Origin: Acinetobacter vivianii
GTDB lineage: Bacteria > Pseudomonadota > Gammaproteobacteria > Pseudomonadales > Moraxellaceae
DNA length: 64,000 bases
NCBI RefSeq assembly: GCF_014635885.1
Contig: NZ_BMDR01000001.1
Location: 558,001 to 622,000, forward strand
Reading direction: 5' to 3'
Shown: in pieces, positions 47,284 through 55,896 of the stretch
Position numbering within the stretch: position 1 is the stretch's first letter
Layout: each line of letters begins with the position of its first letter
The notes under the pieces: generated by a model
The model's database searches: none
The model's input: the letters and a program-made list of their open reading frames with translations, nothing else
What the model was told of the DNA's origin: nothing
Translations under genes and position numbers: made by a program

Positions 47284-48405
47284 TTATTTGTCTGTTTCAA
47301 ATAACGCAGCAACGAATGATTTCGCCGAGAAAGGACGTAAATCATCGATCTTCTCACCAACACCAATATAGCGAATCGGCACGTGAGTACGACTTGCAAT
47401 ATTGAATAGTACACCGCCTTTTGCAGTACCATCCAGTTTGGTAATGGTAATACCTGTTAGGCCAACAGCCTCATCAAAAAGCTGAACCTGATTAATCGCA
47501 TTTTGACCTGTACCGGCATCTACAATCAGCATGATTTCATGCGGTGCAGTTGCATCAATTTTCTGCATCACACGTTTAACTTTTTTCAACTCTTCCATCA
47601 AGTTGGCTTTGTTTTGCAAACGACCAGCGGTATCTGCAATCAATACATCAATGCCTTTGGCACGCGCACTTTCAAATGCATCAAAAATCACAGAAGCACT
47701 ATCAGCACCATGTCCTTGAGCCACAACTGGAATGTCATTGCGCTCACCCCAGATTTGCAATTGTTCAGTTGCTGCTGCACGGAATGTATCGCCCGCAGCC
47801 AACATCACTTTCTTGCCTTCACCTTGTAAACGCTTCGCCAATTTACCAATGGTTGTGGTTTTTCCTACGCCATTTACACCTACCATCAAAATCACATACG
47901 GTGATTTGTTCGGATCAATATGCAGTGGTTTAACACGTGGGGCAAGCAAAGCAACCAATTCTTCCTGAAGTGCCTTGTATAAAGCATGCGAATAAATCAA
48001 ATCACCACGAGCAGTACGTTCAGTCAAATTGGCAATAATAGTTTTGGTCGCATCAACACCAATATCTGCAACTAAAAGTTGTTCTTCAACTTCTTCCAGT
48101 AATTCATCATCAATTTCTTTGCCACCAATCAGAATATTGACCATACCATCCGTAAAACTACGACGGGTTTTCGTCAAACCATCTTTCATACGACCAAAGA
48201 AGCCTGTTGATTTGGCTTCGTCTTCAACAGCTGCCGATGCTGGTTGCTCAACGACTGGTGCTACTACAGGGGTTTCAACTGTTTGCTGTACAGCTGGCTC
48301 TATAATGGGAACATCGACAGCAGGTAAACTTGGTAATGTTACATCGTCATCACTGATGTCAGCATTTATCAAGAATTTATTTTGCATATTCGATTGCTGT
48401 TGCAT
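47284..48405 (-). CDS. ftsY: Signal recognition particle receptor FtsY
   Basis: FtsY is the SRP receptor GTPase that docks ribosomes to the inner membrane. The 373-residue protein has a short acidic A domain (residues 1-85, unlike the long one of E. coli) and the NG GTPase domain with GVNGVGKTTTIGKLA, DTAGR, TKLDGTAKGG and the final SFVAALF. AAGGAATCGAC precedes the ATG at 48405. It stands with a terminator on its 3' side and no close neighbour in the same direction downstream. Confidence 0.97.
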   Translation of the reverse strand: MQQQSNMQNKFLINADISDDDVTLPSLPAVDVPIIEPAVQQTVETPVVAPVVEQPASAAVEDEAKSTGFFGRMKDGLTKTRRSFTDGMVNILIGGKEIDDELLEEVEEQLLVADIGVDATKTIIANLTERTARGDLIYSHALYKALQEELVALLAPRVKPLHIDPNKSPYVILMVGVNGVGKTTTIGKLAKRLQGEGKKVMLAAGDTFRAAATEQLQIWGERNDIPVVAQGHGADSASVIFDAFESARAKGIDVLIADTAGRLQNKANLMEELKKVKRVMQKIDATAPHEIMLIVDAGTGQNAINQVQLFDEAVGLTGITITKLDGTAKGGVLFNIASRTHVPIRYIGVGEKIDDLRPFSAKSFVAALFETDK

Positions 48406-48521
48406 GTCGATTCCTTGAGAGTAAAGCAGCTTTTAAAATGGGGCCAGTCTAGCATAAATTGCTATCGTTTTCCCGAATGGGACAATTCATTCATTTATAA
48501 TGGAAATGAGTCGATTAAAAC

Positions 48522-48851
48522 TCACTCATCTTCTTTCGCCATCGCTGGATATTGTCTAATCCGGCTTGATTCAAATTGATAAGCATTTAATAACTTTAAA
48601 TAATCTAGACGGCGAATTGGCGTCTGTTCTAAAACATCATGCGCCATATGCTGGGTTCTTGGATGGCTGGCCTGATGAGCAAACTGCACCACTTGCTGAT
48701 ATTGCGATGCATTGATTGGACGTAGTAATGCGTTATACGCAAGTATAAAAATGGACAAAATAATAATACCGACCAAAATATTATAAAATTGGTCCAGTTT
48801 GAATCCTAATCTGGATTGCATCACTTTATGTTTAGAAAGTATAGACAACAT
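48522..48851 (-). CDS. Small single-helix protein of unknown function
   Basis: The 109-residue protein has one membrane helix (FYNILVGIIILSIFILAYNAL, about 22-42) and a soluble part with RRLDYLKLLNAYQFE that I do not recognise. AGGTAGGTT precedes the ATG. It is upstream of ftsY on the same strand, 116 bases away, so co-transcription is possible. Function unknown. Confidence 0.65.
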   Translation of the reverse strand: MLSILSKHKVMQSRLGFKLDQFYNILVGIIILSIFILAYNALLRPINASQYQQVVQFAHQASHPRTQHMAHDVLEQTPIRRLDYLKLLNAYQFESSRIRQYPAMAKEDE

Positions 48852-48964
48852 AACCTACCTCGAATTAGAGGTAGTGTATGTCTCTGATTCGCTTAGGACA
48901 AGTACAACGTTCAATAAGTCACAATTCCACAACTTATTGAACGTGCAAACAACTTTAGCTGTGA

Positions 48965-49324
48965 TTAACTGACCAGCGAACGAACAAAAGCAAAGTACAG
49001 AATGAATGCAATGATGACGAGAACAATGAAAATTGCAAACATGCCGACCCCACTTTCTGCATCAGCAGGATGTAAATCATCGTCATCGGCAATATTCTTC
49101 AGCTCGCCATCATAAATTTTATAAAAACGGTCTTTTTGTTCAGGACTTAAATGGCTAGCAAAGTCATAAACACGCTTACGCTGAGCAAGACAATAATCAC
49201 CTAGATGAATTTCCTGATGAAAAATCGCTTCATCAAGTAATTTACGATGATGATGAGCAAGCGCAATGATCTGGCTTTCTAATGGAGGAACATCAACGTT
49301 CACACCATCAATTACATTTGACAT
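48965..49324 (-). CDS. C-tail-anchored small protein of unknown function
   Basis: The 119-residue protein is hydrophilic, with helical sequence such as LDEAIFHQEIHLGDYCLAQR and FASHLSPEQKDRFYKIYDGEL, and ends in a single hydrophobic helix (GMFAIFIVLVIIAFILYFAF), like a tail-anchored protein. I do not recognise the family. I start at ATG 49324 because AAAGGAGAATAAC precedes it. It is alone on this strand, with the Sel1-like gene divergent. Confidence 0.7.
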   Translation of the reverse strand: MSNVIDGVNVDVPPLESQIIALAHHHRKLLDEAIFHQEIHLGDYCLAQRKRVYDFASHLSPEQKDRFYKIYDGELKNIADDDDLHPADAESGVGMFAIFIVLVIIAFILYFAFVRSLVS

Positions 49325-49550
49325 GTTATTCTCCTTTTCTCTTATTCTCACTTTGATTCTACTTAAAATTATTTGTGGTAAATGTTTAATCGTGTAAGCT
49401 TTTATTTACGCAAAATTGCTGAATATATTTGACAATTCCATCAAATTGTCATATTACTTTAATAATTCTAAGTTAAAGTAGCTTAAATTCAAAGTAGAGT
49501 AACTTTGGATAGAATTTGCGGTAATCATAATTAAAATAAGGAGTTATTAT

Positions 49551-49784
49551 ATGATTCAACATTTTACACACCATGAACTAGAGCATCTATATGCAAATGC
49601 GGTCAATACAATTCAATCGCAAAAAAACTTCCAAGATGCAGTAAAAGAGCTTGAGGAAGTCGCTAAAGCAGGTCACGGTAAAGCGGCATTATTTTTAGCA
49701 GAATTGTATTATCAAGGCTTCCGAGTAGAACGTGATTCCTTGAAAGCTCAGTATTGGCAGAAGATGGCAACCCTTCAAGCTTAA
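49551..49784 (+). CDS. Short Sel1-repeat-like protein
   Basis: The 77-residue protein has one Sel1-like repeat at residues about 30-70 (VKELEEVAKAGHGKAALFLA, then YYQGFRVERDSLKAQYWQKM), the TPR-related helical repeat of Gly and Ala spacing. Single-repeat proteins are unusual; the partner is unknown. AAGGAG before the ATG is strong. A structured terminator follows. Confidence 0.72.
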   Translation: MIQHFTHHELEHLYANAVNTIQSQKNFQDAVKELEEVAKAGHGKAALFLAELYYQGFRVERDSLKAQYWQKMATLQA

Positions 49785-49786
49785 AG

Positions 49787-49847
49787 AAACGTCCTTGCGC
49801 TATATCAAAGCTTTCATCGCTTTGATTTGCTCAGGTGGCGTTTTTTT
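49787..49847 (+). terminator. Structured terminator after the Sel1-like gene
   Basis: Inner arms ATCAAAGC/GCTTTGAT with outer imperfect pairing AAACG...CCTTG against CAGG...GCGTTT, ended by seven T. The long branched stem is unlike the other terminators of the window. The bases after it up to 50118 show no gene. Confidence 0.65.
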
Positions 49848-50118
49848 AATGCCTGTTAAACTATAATTTGTAAGATGATCTCCTTTTTTTCACTCGTACT
49901 GCATTAAAACATTGCCCTCTCTTGATCGAATTTCCCGACCAATAAAAACATAATAATTCTATTTTATCCAAAGCCTTAGCTTACAAAATTAAAGAACTAA
50001 TCACTCAATTTTCTAAGTAACTACAATATTTGCTTACGATTTTAGTCAATTGTTAAACATAAATGACATCTAGATTTCTTATAATGAACCATAAGTTTAA
50101 GAATATTAGTTCAATAAA

Positions 50119-50496
50119 ATGTATCGCTTTAACCATTTTCAGCCGGTTTCACGAGAGTTGATGATTAAAATTTCAATTCTAAAAACAATGATGTACTGTG
50201 GTGCACTTTGGGGCCTTTACCACGAAGGTTGGGCAATCAAATCTGATCAGGACGGTCATGTCTTCCCTTTCTGGCTCAATGGTGTACAAGCCCATCGTTA
50301 TGCCAAAGCCAACTGGAAACACTACACGCCACGAAAAATTACCCCTAAGGATTTTCATGAGTCATTGCTTCCCACTTTAACCCGCTTGCAGGTTGAGCCA
50401 GCATTATTCAACTCATCACACCGCAAATTTAAGCTCTCAACACAGCAAATGCAGCATTTCTTTTTTATGCCACATGAAGCAGTTATACCTGCTTAA
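50119..50496 (+). CDS. DUF2750-like protein
   Basis: The 125-residue protein contains WGLYHEGWAIKSDQDGHVFPFW, which matches the DUF2750 style (W-gly-leu then gly-tryp-ala and acidic/His), although the family's role is unknown. It has no signal peptide. The start could also be an internal ATG at 50161. Stands alone, with a 138-base gap to the CBS gene. Confidence 0.68.
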   Translation: MYRFNHFQPVSRELMIKISILKTMMYCGALWGLYHEGWAIKSDQDGHVFPFWLNGVQAHRYAKANWKHYTPRKITPKDFHESLLPTLTRLQVEPALFNSSHRKFKLSTQQMQHFFFMPHEAVIPA

Positions 50497-50634
50497 AACA
50501 TGATTTAGCGCCAGTGATGACTTTTTGAGCATTTATGAGAAAAAGTTATCATTGGAGTGAAATTAGCACTTTGCAATTAAAAAAAATACCGTTAAGTTAA
50601 ATGAAAATGACAATACAACACAGGTGGATAAACA

Positions 50635-51066
50635 ATGACAATCGTTGCTCAAGTCATCAAGAATAAAGCAGTACAATCAATTTTTACAATTTCACCAAAT
50701 GCGACTGTACTTGAAGCAATTAAGATCATGGCCGATAAAGGTGTCGGTGCTCTGGTTGTTGCTGAAGATGAAAAAGTTGTTGGAATTTTCTCTGAACGTG
50801 ACTACACACGTAAAATTGCCTTAATGGAACGTTCATCAAATAACACGCCTGTTGCAGACATTATGACCTCGAAAGTCATTTCGGTCAGTCTTAACCATAC
50901 GGTAGAAGAATGTCTTAACCTCATGACCGATCGCCATTTACGTCATCTTCCAGTACTGGATCAAGAAAAGTTAGTGGGCTTTATTTCAATTGGAGATTTG
51001 GTAAAAGCAGCGATGGACGATCAACGCATTCTGATTGAGCAGCTTCAACAATATATTTCTGGTTAA
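50635..51066 (+). CDS. CBS domain protein
   Basis: The 143-residue protein is a tandem CBS pair (about 1-65 and 72-135), with the repeated pattern of ATVLEAIKIMADKGVGALVV and HTVEECLNLMTDRHLRHLPV. CBS pairs bind adenosyl nucleotides and regulate other proteins; as a stand-alone pair it may bind AMP or ATP. No partner is evident. A weak AGGTGG precedes the ATG. Confidence 0.88.
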   Translation: MTIVAQVIKNKAVQSIFTISPNATVLEAIKIMADKGVGALVVAEDEKVVGIFSERDYTRKIALMERSSNNTPVADIMTSKVISVSLNHTVEECLNLMTDRHLRHLPVLDQEKLVGFISIGDLVKAAMDDQRILIEQLQQYISG

Positions 51067-51080
51067 TTTTAATCTAAAAC

Positions 51081-51108
51081 AAAAAGGGCAAATCAATTGC
51101 CCTTTTTT
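51081..51108. terminator. Bidirectional terminator
   Basis: AAAAAGGGCAA, five-base loop, TTGCCCTTTTTT, between the CBS gene and convergent argD. Confidence 0.92.
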
Positions 51109-51124
51109 ATGACTTATATACAGA

Positions 51125-52339
51125 TTAAACTTTTAGAAAATTTTGAATGGCTGGAACAAGACGTTGTAACAATTCATCGGCTTGCGCTTGCGTCATATTC
51201 AAAGGTGGTAGTAAACGAACAACTGAACCAGCCGTCACGTTCACAATCAACTTATATTCATCACGCGCAATTGCAACCAGCTCAGCACAATCTTTTGGCA
51301 ATTGAATACCAATCATCATCCCGAAACCACGCACCTGTACATGATGATCCGCCAATTGCGCTCTTAACTGATCAACAATATAGGCACCGACTGTAGCAGC
51401 ATTCTCAACAGCATTTTCCTTTTCCAAGGTATCAAGCACGGTATATACCACACGTGAACCTAACACTGTTCCACCATAAGTCGAACCGTGACTCCCAGCA
51501 CCCAGTAAACCGACTGCTTTACCTTGTGTCATGACTGCACCAATTGGAAAGCCATTGCCTAAACCTTTGGCCGTTGTCATCACATCAGGAATAATGTTGG
51601 TGTGCTGATAGGCAAAGTATTTACCTGTACGACCATTGCCCGTTTGGATCTCATCCAGCATCATCAGCCAGTTATGCTGATTACATAAAGCACGCACATC
51701 TTCCAAATAGCTAAAGCCTTGAGGTGCAGTATTCACCCCACCTTCACCTTGAATTGGCTCAATCAGGATGGCAACGATATCTGGATGTGTAATGGCTGCT
51801 TCTTGAATGGCTTCAACATCTCCAAACGGAACACGAACAAAGCCCTCTACCAAGGGTGCGAAACCTTCCTGTACTTTCTTATTGCCTGTTGCGGATAAGG
51901 TTGCAAGTGTACGTCCATGGAAAGATTGCTCTGCCACTAAAATTTTAGGATTGGCAATGCCTTGTTGTGAGCCAAACTTACGCGCAATTTTAATTGCTCC
52001 TTCATTGGATTCCGCCCCACTATTTGAGAAGAAGATTTCCTCCATTCCAGAAACTTCAGCGAGTTTCTGTGCAGCGGCAGTTTGCCAAGGAATTTCAAAT
52101 AAATTACTGGTATGCACTAAAGTTGCTGCCTGTTCAGCAATGGCTTCAGCAATAACAGGGTGTGCGTGCCCTAATCCACATACTGCAATACCTGTTAATG
52201 CATCTAAATACTCAGTGCCATCTGCTGTATATAAATACGCCCCTCGCCCTCGTACAAAGCTGATCGCCTGGCGACCATAAGTAGCCATAAGATGTGTGGG
52301 TTGATCAGGTTGCACAGGAGCAAGAGTGATATTAGTCAT
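51125..52339 (-). CDS. argD: Acetylornithine aminotransferase
   Basis: ArgD converts N-acetylglutamate semialdehyde to N-acetylornithine, or acts on succinyl-DAP. The 404-residue PLP class III enzyme shows FSNSGAESNEGAIKIARK, the conserved LMLDEIQTGNGRTGK with the PLP Asp, and the Schiff-base Lys in TTAKGLGNGFPIGA. Start at ATG 52339. It is divergent from grxD and convergent with the CBS gene. Its partner argC lies at 16068. Confidence 0.94.
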   Translation of the reverse strand: MTNITLAPVQPDQPTHLMATYGRQAISFVRGRGAYLYTADGTEYLDALTGIAVCGLGHAHPVIAEAIAEQAATLVHTSNLFEIPWQTAAAQKLAEVSGMEEIFFSNSGAESNEGAIKIARKFGSQQGIANPKILVAEQSFHGRTLATLSATGNKKVQEGFAPLVEGFVRVPFGDVEAIQEAAITHPDIVAILIEPIQGEGGVNTAPQGFSYLEDVRALCNQHNWLMMLDEIQTGNGRTGKYFAYQHTNIIPDVMTTAKGLGNGFPIGAVMTQGKAVGLLGAGSHGSTYGGTVLGSRVVYTVLDTLEKENAVENAATVGAYIVDQLRAQLADHHVQVRGFGMMIGIQLPKDCAELVAIARDEYKLIVNVTAGSVVRLLPPLNMTQAQADELLQRLVPAIQNFLKV

Positions 52340-52502
52340 AACAAACTCAATCTATCAGTAGTTGTGGTGAAAAAAGTTATATAAGCAAAAACTTGCATAG
52401 ATTGAAAGCTTAAAGTCACATTTATACAAGAAAAATCTTTTGCAATCCTCCGCCACGCAATTTTTTAGGTATAATGCAGGGAGATTAGTAGAGGATCTAT
52501 CT

Positions 52503-52844
52503 ATGACGGAACAAGCGCGTGATACAGTAGCGTTAATTCGTGATCAAATTGCGAAACACCCTGTTTTACTTTACATGAAAGGCACTCCACAATTCCCGCA
52601 ATGTGGTTTTTCTGCTCGTGCAGTAGAAGCACTTAGCCAAATTGGTCGTCCATTTGCGTATGTAAATATCTTGGAAAATCAAGATATTCGTGCAACTTTA
52701 CCGCAAATTGCAAACTGGCCTACTTTCCCACAACTTTGGGTAAATGGCGAGCTTATTGGTGGTAGTGATATTATGCTTGAAATGTTCCAGAATGGTGAAT
52801 TAAAGCCATTGGTTGAACAGTACAGCCCTGCTCCAGAAGCATAA
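52503..52844 (+). CDS. grxD: Monothiol glutaredoxin Grx4-type
   Basis: The 113-residue protein carries the monothiol active site PQCGFS and TFPQLWVNGELIGGSDIMLEM (glutathione-binding part). GrxD moves 2Fe-2S clusters and belongs to iron homeostasis. Start at ATG 52503, preceded by AGAGG; a longer frame upstream is not supported. A terminator follows. Confidence 0.94.
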   Translation: MTEQARDTVALIRDQIAKHPVLLYMKGTPQFPQCGFSARAVEALSQIGRPFAYVNILENQDIRATLPQIANWPTFPQLWVNGELIGGSDIMLEMFQNGELKPLVEQYSPAPEA

Positions 52845-52854
52845 GTTGTAAAGC

Positions 52855-52883
52855 AAAAAGCCAATCAAATGATTGGCTTTTTT
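52855..52883. terminator. Bidirectional terminator
   Basis: AAAAAGCCAATCA, two-base loop, TGATTGGCTTTTTT, between grxD and the zinc-ribbon-like gene. Confidence 0.92.
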
Positions 52884-52895
52884 ATTGGTTGGTCA

Positions 52896-53219
52896 TTAGT
52901 TTTGGCTAAAGCCTACATAGCGAAATAAGCCTTCTACCCCTAAATCAGCTTTATAAATTTGCATTTCAGGATAGTTTGCCTGACTCACCGTTGCAAAAAT
53001 ATTCATATTTGGATCTTCATGAATTTCATCAACCGATTGTGACAAAACCTCATCAAAACGATCTGCGATAAATTCAAAACCTAAATCCATTGCCATAAAC
53101 AAGGTATGTTCACAAGGTTGAATATATTGTTCCTGATCCCAGTCTAAAACTGCATGCTGGCAATACGGACAGGCAATATTTTGGGTGGCATCGGCAATGT
53201 TGATCAGTTGGTATGACAT
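52896..53219 (-). CDS. Small protein with possible zinc ribbon
   Basis: The 107-residue protein has a CPYCQ pair and a later Cys-Glu-His (QPCEH), which might bind a metal (C-x2-C...C-x-H). The rest is acidic and helical. No family is recognised. It is convergent with grxD and divergent from the HD gene. Moderate evidence only that it is expressed: a long frame with a plausible ATG. Confidence 0.6.
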   Translation of the reverse strand: MSYQLINIADATQNIACPYCQHAVLDWDQEQYIQPCEHTLFMAMDLGFEFIADRFDEVLSQSVDEIHEDPNMNIFATVSQANYPEMQIYKADLGVEGLFRYVGFSQN

Positions 53220-53308
53220 AATAATAAAGCATCAAAAGTTTCATGCAGTTTAAAAGAATATGATGCCCGAATCTATCTTCAATACTTTTGAATGGGAGGA
53301 TTTCAATC

Positions 53309-53737
53309 ATGGCAACACTTGAACGGGCGATTTCACTTGCAGCAGAACGGCATGCAGGCCAAGTGGATAAAGCCAATGCGCCCTATATTCTGCATCCATT
53401 AAGAGTCATGTTGAAAGTGCCAGACATTGAGCACAAAATCGTTGCTGTTTTACATGATATTTTAGAAGACACAACAACCACGATTGATGAACTCTATAAA
53501 TTAGGTTTTCAGACACATCTGATCGACGCAATTATTGCCCTTACCAAGCAAGAGGGCGAATCCCGAATACAAGCGGCCCAACGGACTGTACAGAATCCCA
53601 TTGCACGTGTTGTTAAATTGGCTGATATCACAGACAATATGGATCTAACGCGGATTCAGTCTCCGACAATGAAAGATTTTGAACGATTGAAAGAATATCA
53701 ACAGGTTCGAGATATATTATTATCCCAAAATGTTTAA
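53309..53737 (+). CDS. Stand-alone HD domain hydrolase (small alarmone hydrolase-like)
   Basis: The 142-residue protein is built like the HD domain of RelA/SpoT: ILHPLRVMLKV, AVLHDILEDT with the HD pair, and VVKLADITDNMD, which stands for the ADRLHN motif. Single-domain forms of this kind (Mesh1-like) can hydrolyse ppGpp, but have other substrates too. GGAGG lies nine bases before the ATG at 53309, and a longer frame from 53288 is ignored. The LysR gene follows 55 bases on. Confidence 0.8.
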   Translation: MATLERAISLAAERHAGQVDKANAPYILHPLRVMLKVPDIEHKIVAVLHDILEDTTTTIDELYKLGFQTHLIDAIIALTKQEGESRIQAAQRTVQNPIARVVKLADITDNMDLTRIQSPTMKDFERLKEYQQVRDILLSQNV

Positions 53738-53792
53738 TAATTGCATTTATAATGATTTAACCTGAACACAATAAGCTGGAGTTTATAGCGTA

Positions 53793-54713
53793 ATGCTAAC
53801 GGATTTAGATGATTTTTATTGCTTTGCGCTTGTGGTTGAGCATGGTGGTTTTAGTGCAGCTGAACGTGCGACTGAGATTCCAAAATCAAAATTAAGCCGT
53901 CGGGTATATAACCTCGAAGAACAACTTGGTGTACGTCTGATTCAGCGTAGTTCGCGTCATTTCGCAGTGACTGATATCGGGATGGATGTCTATCGCCACG
54001 CGCAAGTCATGATGAATGCAGCGCAAGCAGCACATGATGTGGTGAATCATTTAAGTAGTCAGCCACGTGGTGTGATTAAAGTCAGTGTGCCTGTCGATAT
54101 TGCCCAGAACCAAATGGCAAAAATCCTGCCTGCTTTCTTGAAAAAGTATCCTGAAGTACGTGTTCAGATGTTGGTAAGCAATCGTCGAGTCGATGTCATT
54201 AATGAAGGAATTGATCTGGCTTTACGAGTGCGTTCTAAACTAGATGATGATCCGAATCTGGTACTACGACAGTTTGAAGCGATTGAACAACGTCTTTTTG
54301 CCAGTCAAGCCTATTTAAATGAGTTTGGTAATCTGACAACGCCAGAACAGCTTGCCGAACATCGAATTATCAGCATGTCAGAAGATCATCTTGACCAACA
54401 ATTCTTGTTAACTGGCCCAGATCATCAGCAGAAAAAGATTAAGGTGAATCCTGTCATTATGGGATCAAATCTTTTAATGTTGGCAGAGCTGGCAACACAA
54501 AATTGCGGGATCGCTTTGTTGCCAGACAGTATTGCACAAGACTTTGTTAAGACAGGACAACTGGTGACTGTACTACCTGAATGGACAGCACCACATGGTG
54601 TTTTCCATGCAGTTTATCCATCTCGTCGCGGCTTGTTACCTGCCGTACGTGTATTTATTGATTATCTGGTTGAGCAATTAACGCAGTGCTCAACAAAGAA
54701 AAGGCCCGATTAA
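53793..54713 (+). CDS. LysR family transcriptional regulator
   Basis: The 306-residue protein has the N-terminal winged helix (DDFYCFALVVEHGGFSAAER, SKSKLSRRVYNLEEQLGVRL with the recognition helix around residues 25-45) and a periplasmic-binding-like effector domain (from about 90). It resembles regulators of quinone or aromatic compound genes. Since its upstream neighbour is not divergent, the target is not obvious. The terminator after it overlaps its last codons. Confidence 0.9.
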   Translation: MLTDLDDFYCFALVVEHGGFSAAERATEIPKSKLSRRVYNLEEQLGVRLIQRSSRHFAVTDIGMDVYRHAQVMMNAAQAAHDVVNHLSSQPRGVIKVSVPVDIAQNQMAKILPAFLKKYPEVRVQMLVSNRRVDVINEGIDLALRVRSKLDDDPNLVLRQFEAIEQRLFASQAYLNEFGNLTTPEQLAEHRIISMSEDHLDQQFLLTGPDHQQKKIKVNPVIMGSNLLMLAELATQNCGIALLPDSIAQDFVKTGQLVTVLPEWTAPHGVFHAVYPSRRGLLPAVRVFIDYLVEQLTQCSTKKRPD

Positions 54714-54728
54714 TCCTCGAGCCTTTTT
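54699..54728. terminator. Terminator between LysR gene and map
   Basis: AAAAGGC at 54699-54705 with GCCTTTTT at 54721-54728. The inner part is only partly paired. Confidence 0.7.
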
Positions 54729-54744
54729 CTGTATCACAACACTA

Positions 54745-55539
54745 TTAAACTGCTGGATAATGCCCTGTACCTTCTGGCCACGGGGTAAGTAATTCAAAAC
54801 CATCATCAGTCACTGCAACCATATGCTCCCATTGTGCAGAAAGTGACTTGTCTTTGGTGACCACAGTCCAGCCATCATTTAACTCTTTCACATGCGGCTT
54901 GCCTGCATTGACCATCGGCTCAATGGTAAAGACCATGCCTTTTTTCAAAACCATACCTTGGCCTTTTTGTCCATAATGCAAAATATTCGGCTGTTCATGA
55001 TAGATACGGCCGATGCCATGTCCACAATATTCACGAACAATGCTATAGCCTGCATTTTGGGCAACTGTCTGGATCGCATGACCAATATCACCTAATGTTG
55101 CACCAGGTTTAACGGTATGAATACCAGCTAACATCGCTTCGTAGGTTGTTTCAACCAGTTTCTTGGCTTCAGGACTCGGCTCACCGACAAAATACATGCG
55201 GCTGGTATCGCCAAAATAGCCATCTTTAATCACGGCCACATCAATATTCAAGATATCGCCTTCTTGCAAAATCTTTTTGGCAGAAGGAATGGCATGACAC
55301 ACTTCTTCATTGACAGAAATACAGGTTGTCTTGGTAAAACCGTGATAGCCAACATTGGCTGGAATCACCTGCAAGGTATTCACGATATAATCATTGCAGA
55401 TATCATCTAAATATTCAGTTGAAACGCCAGGCTTAATATAAGCACCAATCATTTCTAACACTTGTGCCGCCAAACGACCTGAGATTCTTAATTTCTCAAG
55501 ATCTTGTTCAGTTTTAATGGTCACAGTAGAAGCTCTCAT
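54745..55539 (-). CDS. map: Methionine aminopeptidase, type I
   Basis: Map removes the initiator Met from nascent proteins. The 264-residue protein has all five metal ligands: the two Asp in DVAVIKDGYFGDTSRMY, the His in YCGHGIGR, and Glu in FTIEPMVNAG and SAQWEHMVAVT. It stands away from rpsB, the usual partner of map in enterobacteria, so it may be a second copy. It is convergent with the LysR gene and divergent from brnQ. Confidence 0.94.
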   Translation of the reverse strand: MRASTVTIKTEQDLEKLRISGRLAAQVLEMIGAYIKPGVSTEYLDDICNDYIVNTLQVIPANVGYHGFTKTTCISVNEEVCHAIPSAKKILQEGDILNIDVAVIKDGYFGDTSRMYFVGEPSPEAKKLVETTYEAMLAGIHTVKPGATLGDIGHAIQTVAQNAGYSIVREYCGHGIGRIYHEQPNILHYGQKGQGMVLKKGMVFTIEPMVNAGKPHVKELNDGWTVVTKDKSLSAQWEHMVAVTDDGFELLTPWPEGTGHYPAV

Positions 55540-55896
55540 TCGAGATTTTCCTTATTCATCTATCAGATTAATTTCACATGCAAGCAAAAATATTAGGGCT
55601 GCATAAAGTATTTCAATAGTTGTACGCCCTTGCATGCAAATCTTCAATCTTTTTAAGACTAAAAGACCATTTTTATTTTACATTTAATTTCGATTAAGCT
55701 GATTGAGAAAAGACATCAGCACTTTTTATTTTCGGAGTTTTAAAAACCTTTTCAATGCATTAGCTTTACCACATCTAATTATATGATTTTAATAATTTCT
55801 TTTTAGTCAAAAAACAAACAATTTTCACATAAATTAGTTTCAAATGAACGCTTTTTTATTCTAAAATTTGCACTTTTATTTTATGCCTCCCTCTTT
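55540..55896. other. Divergent intergenic region map / brnQ
   Basis: About 350 bases, AT-rich toward brnQ. It must hold both promoters. No clear leucine-responsive or other regulator site, hairpin, RNA gene or small frame is visible. Confidence 0.3.

Noticed and set aside
51807..52280. 157-codon frame opposite argD
   Set aside because: Antisense shadow of argD; composition is an artefact of its codon use.
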